From contig OY744608.1 in the NCBI GenBank assembly GCA_963556255.1, forward strand, positions 5,303,517-5,367,516: a stretch of 64,000 nt of DNA, in the 5' to 3' direction. Source of the DNA: Allolobophora icterica. Its lineage: Eukaryota; Annelida; Clitellata; Crassiclitellata; Lumbricidae. The notes beneath the pieces are model-generated. The model was not told the origin of the DNA. It searched no databases and saw only the letters and a list, made by a program, of their open reading frames with translations. Of the stretch, positions 54,881 through 64,000 are shown one piece after another (the stretch's first letter is position 1; each line of letters starts with the position of its first letter). Both the position numbers and the translations under genes were made by a program.

Positions 54881-57017
54881 GCATCGTAGTCCCGACTTTA
54901 CTCTGCGCCCTCGTAACAACCTCTACATCTATCGGTTCATTTTGAACTAAATCATTTCCAATGAGAATATTTATTCCTTTGGGCAATTTGTCTACCAACC
55001 CACAAAGAATAATTCCCGAAACAAACTCACTCTCCACTTGAATTTCGATCAACGGGACAGAAACTGGTTCTCCTACAATTCCCTGAATCAATCTATCTTC
55101 ACCCGTAAAGACATAATCACAAGAATTAAGCCCATCCTTACTAGCTATTGACTGTAATGCACCCGAGTCTCTCAGTAGCACCACATGACGCTGTGAACCG
55201 TGTCGTCCGTACACAATTCCAGACTTAACAAAAGGTCTGTACTGCTGATTTATCGTCGAGTTGCCCGAATGTACATCTACCAATCCAATGTTATTGTCTG
55301 GATAATTTGTGCCTGCCCTAGCCAAATTTCTTGCTTTCAGCTTTTCACAATTTGAAATCATATGCGTTCTCGCATGACAATATGCACAAGAAACAGGTGT
55401 GCCAAACGCACTTGTATAATTCCTACTGGTAGTCCTAGGGCTGCCGAAAGAATTTTGACCTCCGCCTCGTCTCATATTATCGGTGTCATTTGCCCATCCC
55501 TTTTCAAATTTAACAGGTGCTACCATTTCCTTCTTGAAAGGTTTGTACAGCATGTCGTATTCATCAGCCATTCGTGCTGCTTCCGAAAGTGACGTTACTT
55601 TACGTTCGATCACCCAACGATGTAAATCCACAGGCAGACAATTCACAAATTGCTCCAGTTTGAAAATTTCCAAAACCTTATCTAAATCAGCCAATGCTCC
55701 TTCTCCCTCCAGCCAACTCTTAAACGGAATATTCAACCGATATGCAAAATTTGAATACGTTTCAAGACTACCCTTTTGCAACGCTCGAAACCTTTTCCGA
55801 TAAAATTCTGGTACTCTTGCATAAGCCGTAAGCAAAGCATTTTTCAGAATGTCATAATCCTTGCATTGTTCCAAGGAGAGCTCGCCGAAAATTTGTAAAG
55901 CTTTCCCCGTTAATTTCGTGTGAATTAACGACGACCGTTTATCTTTCGGAAATTGATGTAGCTCCATGGCTTTTTCAAACGACTGTAAATAATGTTCCAA
56001 ATTTGTGTCGTCAAACCGAGGTACTAATTTCACCGCCGACCCAATATTAAATTTTGTCGTACGTCCAGTCCTTTCTGCATTTTCTTCACTGAAACTCTGT
56101 GCTACCTCATCGAAGTCACCTACTGTTAACCTTTCAACAGAACCTCCTAATTCTTTCATTCTCAATTGATGCTGTCTCTGTTTTTCCTTTTCTACCAATT
56201 CCATTTGTAACTTCCTCTCAGCTGCTTCCATCTGACTTTTCTTAATCTCATTTTCCATAGACAACCTTTCGTTCTCTACCTTCAGCCTCCTTTCTGAAAG
56301 TTCTGCCTCTATCCGTAATTTCCTTTCTGCTGCTTCTGCCTCTTTATCTGCTTGTTCCTTCTTAGCTTCTGCTAGTTCCTTCTTAGCTTCTGCCTCTCTC
56401 CGTAATTTCCTTTCTGCTGCGTCTGCCTCTTTATCTGCTTGTTCCTTCTTAGCTTCTGCTTCTCTCCGTAATTTTCTTTCTGTTGCTTCTGCCTCTTTAT
56501 CTAGTCTTCGCAATTCTAATTCTGCTTGTTCCTTTCTAACTTCAGCCTCTTTATCCAGTTTTCGCAATTCTAATTCTGCTTGTTCTTTCCGAACTTCAGC
56601 TTCCTTCTCTGCCTGTTCCTTCCTAATTTCAGCTTCCTTAACTGCCTGTTCCTTCTTAATTTCAGCTTCCTTAACTGCCTGTTCCTTCTTTGCTTCTGCT
56701 TCCGCCTGCATTTGTAATTTCATCTTCTCAAGCTCAAAATTTCTCTCAGCTTCTCTGTCTTCTCTGCGCTGTGTCCGTGCAATTTCGTCTTGTTCTTTTT
56801 TCAATTTCAATTTTAAAATTTTAGCCTGAACTCCAGACTCTGATTTTGGCGAAGAATATGGCGAAGTTAACAATTTAGACAGTGCCTTTTGCATCTGCAA
56901 TTTAGTAAGACCTTTCACGTCTTGTCCCAATTTCTCCAATTCAACACGTAATTCGTCTTGTTTCAGTTCAAAAATATCCTCCACCTGTAACATTTTTACT
57001 GCCTCCGGTGTTTCCAT
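54873..57017 (-). pseudogene. Duplicated, truncated gag copy (714 aa)
   Basis: Identical to residues 1-713 of the gag-pol at 49378-54411: coiled coil, SCAN-like Gag, CCHC knuckle and protease DSGA with following residues. It then reads one Gly from the LTR junction and stops at 54873. Pol beyond protease is absent. In the duplicated arrangement this is the copy nearest the intact 5' LTR, so it would be translated first from a full transcript. Confidence 0.9.
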
Positions 57018-57131
57018 GTTTCAAATTTCAACACAGATACGCCCCTAAAATTCTAAATTTTCCCTTAACGCTACAAAATTCGTATTCAAGAGACAAATTA
57101 GAGCGCAAAAAAAATCCCGCGAGCCCTCATA

Positions 57132-57590
57132 TGTTACAGGTTCATCCTAATAAAGTCTCCAACAAAGTCGTCTCTAGTTTAAATAGGTATAATTCTCCAA
57201 ACAAAAATATCAAACAAAATTATCGATACATTACCCAACCGTAGATGACGGTGGAAAACGGTTCGTTCATCACTCACGGAAGAACGCCAACGAAAACCTG
57301 GTCTTCAATGCAGCAACAGGCTGACGACCAGAAAATAGACGCGTAGAAATACGTCAAACACCACAGGTGTAAAGCCTCACGAAACTAGCTTAACTAGCAT
57401 GCGAACACAGGAAGTACTCGGACAAGACTACGCCCAATCGGCAGTATCATCAGAGACTTCAGCCACACTCCCTATTCTCTATCCTTATATATTAGATCTT
57501 TCCCCGGTAGAGGTCTCTTATTAGCCAAAGAAAACCAGTCAAGCAGGACTGTTACCCATCCTAGAACTAGTCAGTCATGGGATCCTAACA
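57132..57590 (-). repeat. 5' LTR of Gmr1-like retrotransposon (459 bp)
   Basis: Ends TGTTACAGG and CCTAACA on the plus strand. One visible mismatch to the 3' LTR. It should hold the element promoter. Transcription would run leftward. Confidence 0.93.
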
Positions 57591-60240
57591 ATATATATTT
57601 TGAAAATCGAAGCACATTTACTAATTATTTTCATTATTTACAAAAGGGTTCCCTTTATTTCCGGACACAGTGTATATATATATATACATATATATATATA
57701 CTTTTTTCTTACTATTTCTTGTTGCCCGGCTTGCAAATGTACTTCTCAAAAAACACCTCTTTGAAGTTTTTTAAATTTGTCTTATAGATAACAGCGAATG
57801 AAACGTAAATTTCATATCTCATTTTCGGCTTATTTTGTTTTCAACGCTATGCATTTTGGCGAATGTAATAGTAAATTTATATGGCGCCAATTCCTAGTGA
57901 GAGAATAGAAATACGTTCCTATCTGGTAGTCATACGATGTCGTTTAACACCGAGTACTGCTACTACAACCTACCTGCGCGTGAACGTCTCTTTGGACACC
58001 TTTAAAACGGATCAGTTAGCTGCAATATAGGCCTATGTGTAAACTGTGTTTAATCTGTGAATTTTACTGGTATTGGAACGCTGGTCATGCTGAACTTTTA
58101 ACAGTATGCTTTAGAATAAATTTCTAAGTTTGACTCTGGCATATATGTGTACATATGGGTCAAAGATATATTTGTTGCTGCTGCCTGCACAGTACCAAGT
58201 TTAAGCATAGATAAACAAAAATTGGTTCATGTAATAGGCCTAATATTATTTACGCAGCGGAGTTTATTGCAATTATAGAAACTGTTCTATTGATCTCAAA
58301 CTGTAAATGTTCTAATAATTCTCAATTTTCGATTTTCTCTTATTAAATAAGTGTTATTACATCAACTAAGATGTCTTGGTCTCAGTCTAGACCCACTTTA
58401 TTAAATGATTTACTATCTCTCGTTAGCAACTTAAGATTTGATCACACAAATTCTGCTAAATATCTCGAATGTCGAGAAATTTTTACTTAAATAAACTTTA
58501 TATTTAAAACAAATAGCAATTAGAATATATTAATGATAATAGAAGTTACTTATCCAATTGCAAATTAAGATGTTAAATATTTTGAACCCTACAGGCATAA
58601 TGAAATCCAAATTTCGAAATTATGTCTGAGAGTGGCAATACTGAATAAAGGCTATTTATTATAAAGCGATATTCTAATGGTTTATGTAGTACCTGTCAAG
58701 TTTACAACCCCGTCAGTTGTACCAGTGTGATTACATTGTGCATATATTTTAGCATTTTCCTTCACAATTCACTTTGTGGGTTACTAATAAAGTAATGCTC
58801 TAGTTAATTGGTTTGGTTACAATAAAATTCTTGGTTGATTGATTGATTGATTAATTGTGAGATCTGTGATCATATGAACTGTATACATGTACTAATAACT
58901 TTGGTGAAGTCATCCCTTAAGTAGTTTAAGCTTTCTATTGCATTTCGAATTTGATAAGTTTGCAAAATACGGATAAAATATTCAACTCCACATGGATCAA
59001 ACTCATCAGAGTCTACCCCCTCCTCCCCCCCCACAGTACTTTTTTTATCCAATTCTCACACTGCGGTAAACTACATGTTTCATTTGTGAAGTTATTATTA
59101 TTATTATTTGATGTATGATATGATTATAACGGTAGATGTTGCCATAAGATGTCACTAAACCGAAAATGAATAAACAACCTCATTAAAATTTCAAAATTAA
59201 AATAATCTAGTGTCGTAATTATAATTATAACTCTAGTTCTAATTATGTAATTTGTGCAGTTGTAGCTGAAGTTGTTTAATGATTATAACTGTAGTTGTTA
59301 CCAGGAGATGTCATAAAACAAAGTTAATAAATAATTACTATAAAATTTCAACAATAGAATAATAATCTAATGTCATAATTATTATAATATATATTGTGTA
59401 TTTGTGGTTGAAGTTGTTTTAATATTGGAATAACTAGATTGGGAATCTCTTGTGCATTTTGAATGTTTATTAAGGATTTTTTAGTTTTAGCATTTCTGGT
59501 GTGGAACAATCATTGCGGAATGTTGTTTAATTTGCATAAAACCATTTCATCGCAATACGTGTATCACAGACAGTGTCAGATGTCTTACTTTATGTCGTTA
59601 CGCAATGATACTGTAAGGCTTTGTTTTGACACAGGTAGGCCTAATGGAGTCTTTCGAGCGCTATGTTTTTCGATTTCATTGCATTGTATAAATTTTCAAA
59701 TTGCGTTAACGGTCTTTGGTGTCATAAGACGACGTTAAAATTTGGAATAATAATAAAATATCGGTTTTATTTCATGCGAATGTTGACAACTGTTCAATAT
59801 AATTTCTATCGACGTCAACGGTTATTTAATTCTGGGTCCATAATCATCCAGACATCATTCGATATTTGTCTTAGTGAAGTGGGATACCGCGTTACACACC
59901 TATATAACATCAGTTTACGTTCTTTCAAAGGTGTCTACCAACAAGCTAGTAGTAGTTTGCTAATGTAAATAGCTTTTTTTTCTTCTTTTTTTAAATCTGT
60001 AATTTTAATTAGTCTTTTCCTTGTGCATTTTATTTTATTGTATTAATTATTACATTATTATAATGCAATCTTGAATGCATTAATATCAAACTTGAAACAA
60101 TTGTAATTATTATGCTCATATAATTTTATGCTTTGTTGGTTGATGAGATTTGTACTTGAGTGTGTTTAGTACCTGAGCAGTTTCTTTGAGGAAAGGTACT
60201 TGGTATAACCATACGTTTCATTTAATATGCATGATATATG
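57591..60240. other. AT-rich noncoding DNA
   Basis: No gene. At about 57640-57672 a sequence reading TACACTGTGTCCGGAAATAA on the minus strand resembles a Tc1/mariner end. A promoter-like module is at 57995-58029, (TTGA)n at about 58830-58858, a diverged copy of the 430-bp repeat at about 59100-59755 with its 42-nt box at 59703-59739, and a minus-strand module at 59900-59935. Confidence 0.5.
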
Positions 60241-60668
60241 TGAGATTGGTACTATTTCATACATGATATGATTGTAGTGGTACATATTGCTATAAGATCT
60301 CATTGAACTGAGGAATAAGAAATGATCAATTAAACATTTCAATAATAGAATGGGAATATAATGTCATAATTATAATCATTTGGGCTGTGCATTTATGTCT
60401 GAAGTTGTTTAAATATTTCTAGCGAGTGATAATAGTTGCGAAGTACTGTTTGGTTTGCGTCGGAACATTTTATAGCTATGTGTATTATAAATAACATTAG
60501 ATATGTTGCTTTGGGTGATGTGACATAACTGACATTGTAAGCTTATGTTTAACACCTTTACATGGTGTTAAACGGACACTATAAATTTATCGTTTTCTAG
60601 AAATTGTATTTGTGAATTGTCGTCAACGGCCATTGTTGCCAAAGGACGACGTTAAACTTTGGAATAAA
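60241..60668 (+). repeat. 430-bp dispersed repeat, copy 3
   Basis: Nearly identical to 30911-31341. Ends with the 42-nt box at 60618-60657 and TTTGGAATAA. Confidence 0.8.
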
Positions 60669-60865
60669 TAACTAGTAGTAGTTTCAGTTTAACGACACTG
60701 TGTGATGACAATGATCATTAGCGTGGCCCTCCTCCTTTATTAAGATTGGGACTGGCCTTAACATACACGAGCAGCGGCGGAGTTTTACGAATAAGTTGAT
60801 ATGTCCGATGCCTATATTGTATTCAGTGACCGCGTTTTAAAGGTATCTATAGAGCGCGCTCTAAC

Positions 60866-61062
60866 TAATAATATAATATAATAATATTTATTCTTTAATT
60901 AAGCGCCTGCAAACACACTGCGCTGTACATGTACATGTTATGCGATAAACCTTAACTACTAACAGAACAGACAGCCTGCAGTACACGGCGCAAATTGCAG
61001 CCTACAAAGCATGTCCGCCTATGGGACTCGATCTCTGTACCTCTCGCACTCTACGCCAGATA
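60866..61062 (-). mobile_element. tRNA-derived SINE, inverted copy of 29893-30172
   Basis: Reverse complement shares the A/B-box head, CATGTACATGTACAGCGCAG and the end GCGCTTAATTAAAG with the plus-strand copy. Its tail is a short TAATA-rich run. It runs directly into the inverted 400-bp repeat. Confidence 0.7.
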
Positions 61063-61064
61063 CC

Positions 61065-63000
61065 GCATCCCACAAATTTCTGCCTTCACACAATATGAAG
61101 GAAGACAAAGTACGGAATAGGATTGACGTGGTATTATTGTCACTGCTCCGCTCTGCTAAGTTCGCCACAAGAAGAAGAGGATCTGAAGATTGCAATGACA
61201 TCTATGACACAGAGTTGTGTTGTTGAAACTTGGACCAGCCAAAGAAAACAAGCCCTGCGATCGCGAATTCGTCGAATTGACATAACAATAAACATAATTA
61301 TTTATTACTGCTTGAAAAGGTTGCCAGGGTTTTGTAGGCTTAAAATTTTACGATCCATCAACAAACACCTGCGCTATTGTTCGTTTGTCTGCGGTTTGTT
61401 AGTCTTCAAAGGAGAATTGAAGTCATTCAACGGTAAGTGGTCCGAACGTCAAGAAATGCTACGTGACAAGTAAACACTTGTCGATACAGTCCTTTATTCT
61501 TACGAACTTCGACATCGTTCAGTATAGCACCTTTGATAGCTTCTGTAAATGGAGGGGCGCTATATAAATTTACGATTACAATTACTATTACACAGCTGCG
61601 ATTAGGACACTCTTTTCTGGCGATATAGGCCTAATCAGTATAATTGTAATTTAAATATTCGATCGAAAAATCATAAGTTACGGACATAGCATATTAAATT
61701 CGTATATATATGGAGCAGAGAGCACGAGGGAAAGGACAGGGAGAAGGGAGGGAGGAGAGGATTGGTAACTACCACTTTATGGCGCAAAGTTACGCCCTTG
61801 CTAAAAACATAGAAACGATGATTGGCCTCTGAAACCATGCTCAGTGATAATATTATGCTGACTGAAGAGCAGTTATCACCAAGAGTAGATAACCTTGAAG
61901 GGGCGCTATATAAAAGCTCATTAATAATAATTAATAATAATCACACACCTCTTTTAAGCTGTAACTTTGCCCGATAAATAAAAGCAACTCAAACTTCGTA
62001 TTTAACTGTATAGGGGGTGAAACCTAATTTCAGTCGACATCAGAGGGCTTCCTCATCACAAGATAATAATCGTTAATGTTAAGTCTTAAGTGGAAGAATA
62101 TGTATGTATAATTATTCGTTTATTGTGTAAACTCGTTGTCATACCCCAACCAGGAAATTTAGCTCCCTGCGCCAATGATATTAGAGTCAAAATGACCTGA
62201 CAGTCAGTCAAAAACTAACATAGCTTGAAAAACAGATTACTAGAAGAGTCACCACTGGCAAGGTCCCGCAAGCACGAAGACCCCAGTCAACGGATTCTCA
62301 TCCAGGACTGATGGTTGGCATGTCATTCGAAGTTCATGGTCTTGGTAGCGTCGAAGAAGGGTTGAATTAGACCTATTTGCAACATATTATGCACAGTTTA
62401 TAGGCATTAGGTGGCGATGGCGTAGAAGTAAAATGTACATTCCTAAGCGAACTCTCTGAAGGCAAGTTCCAGTATTATTTGCTACCTTTATGTCCATGGT
62501 AACTCATAGTTGCTGTCAAACTTGTTCTACATACAGCCCATTCAAGGGTTTTAAAAGTCAGAACGTAAATCTATGTATGGCCCATCCCCAATGTTAAAAA
62601 GGTTTTAGGTGATTCAGAATTTTTGGCGATTAAACTAGTTAAATGTGCAGATTTGGCAGATGAAACAAGTTTTCGCACACGTTTGATAAAGAGAAAGGAG
62701 TGAGAGGGGAAGGGAGGAGGAGGGAATTGGTCATCATCACTCTGTGGAGCAAATTAAATTTACACCCTTGTTAACAACATAGAAACGATGAGGAGTATTC
62801 TGATTGGCATATTGTCACCGTGATTATTAACAATAATTATATACCAACTGAAGAGCAGTCTCTTAAACACCGCTTTTAAGTGTTAAATCTTTCTATAAAC
62901 ACAAGCAACTGAAAGTGGTTTTTAACTGAAGGATCGGTTGAAGCCAATTGCTGTCGACGTTAAAGGCCTTCGTTGCCATAAAATATCGTTAATATGAACA
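61065..63000 (-). repeat. Inverted block: 400-bp repeat plus 0.7-kb units
   Basis: 61065-61480 is the reverse complement of the repeats at 10330-10610 and 39000-39360. 61600-62995 contains two inverted 0.7-kb units, so their promoter-like boxes (about 61950 and 62866) and 42-nt boxes (about 62030-62075 and 62952-62995) are on the plus strand. No genes. Confidence 0.7.
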
Positions 63001-63860
<860 letters not shown>

Positions 63861-64000
63861 CCGTCATACATTGCATGTATGCTGGGCTTTCGAAAAATAT
63901 TTTGTTGCTATATGTCTCTTAATTTAAAAATAATAAATGTCTGCAGAAACTCTGCAAAGATATTTTTATAAAGTCTTTTTGTCATTTTGGTGTCACCCTC

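Larger units (their letters stand above)
52275..57486 (-). repeat. Perfect 2,606-bp tandem duplication inside the LTR element
   Basis: 52275-54880 is repeated as 54881-57486, apparently base for base. The unit covers the N-terminal 713 codons of gag-pol, the 5' leader and 355 bp of LTR. Removing one unit restores an element with two 459-bp LTRs, so this is a later internal duplication or an assembly artefact, not a second insertion. Breakpoints show at most 1 bp of microhomology. Confidence 0.93.

Noticed and set aside
54873..57590. Second independent LTR retrotransposon insertion
   Set aside because: The exact 2606-bp offset and the split LTR show one element with an internal duplication.
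48665..57590. Endogenous retrovirus with envelope
   Set aside because: No ORF beyond gag-pol; 254 bp separate the pol stop from the 3' LTR.

Overview
This is animal nuclear DNA: an intron-free GPCR gene at the left edge, then more than 60 kb of gene-poor DNA full of retrotransposons, DNA transposons, SINEs, microsatellites and local duplications. There is no bacterial or organellar signature. The GPCR resembles invertebrate FMRFamide-type receptors. CR1/L2-like LINE ends, RTE elements with GATGAT tails, tRNA-derived SINEs with ATT tails, a Helitron and a Gmr1-like LTR element suggest a marine invertebrate, perhaps a mollusc. The sequence alone does not settle the species.

Layout. 1-1.4 kb: GPCR. 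1.4-4.3 kb: noncoding with minisatellites. 4.3-10.3 kb and 17.6-22.6 kb: two copies of a 5-6 kb segmental duplication made of degenerate 0.55-0.75 kb units, one with an 850-bp microsatellite. 11.8-12.0 kb: short Helitron. 13.6-15.1 kb: truncated LINE with a long open RT frame. 16.1-16.6 kb: hAT-like element. 22.8-26.1 kb: two hAT MITEs and a 1.77-kb insertion with a TATA promoter, E2F-like sites and a 284-aa coiled-coil ORF. 26.16-29.30 kb: complete RTE LINE with intact ORF and 12-bp target duplication. 29.6-36.5 kb: LINE and SINE fragments and more duplicated blocks. 36.5-37.4 kb: piggyBac-like MITE. 37.4-48.6 kb: LINE and SINE debris. 48.7-57.6 kb: very young Gmr1-like Ty3/gypsy element (order Gag-PR-IN-RT-RH) with a perfect internal 2,606-bp tandem duplication. 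57.6-64 kb: noncoding repeats, partly inverted copies of the earlier blocks.

Two things stand out. (1) A composite motif recurs more than 25 times on both strands: a roughly 20-bp box (core CACCTTTAAAAC), then 14-15 nt, then TATATA or TATAAA, usually followed 40-100 nt downstream by a conserved box of about 42 nt ending GTCGTTAAAC. It looks like an snRNA-type promoter (PSE plus TATA) on many small units, or the core of a non-autonomous element. (2) Because the region is so duplicated, many insertions have a paralogous empty site in the same window, so ends and target-site duplications can be read exactly. No CRISPR array, rRNA gene or convincing functional tRNA gene was seen.
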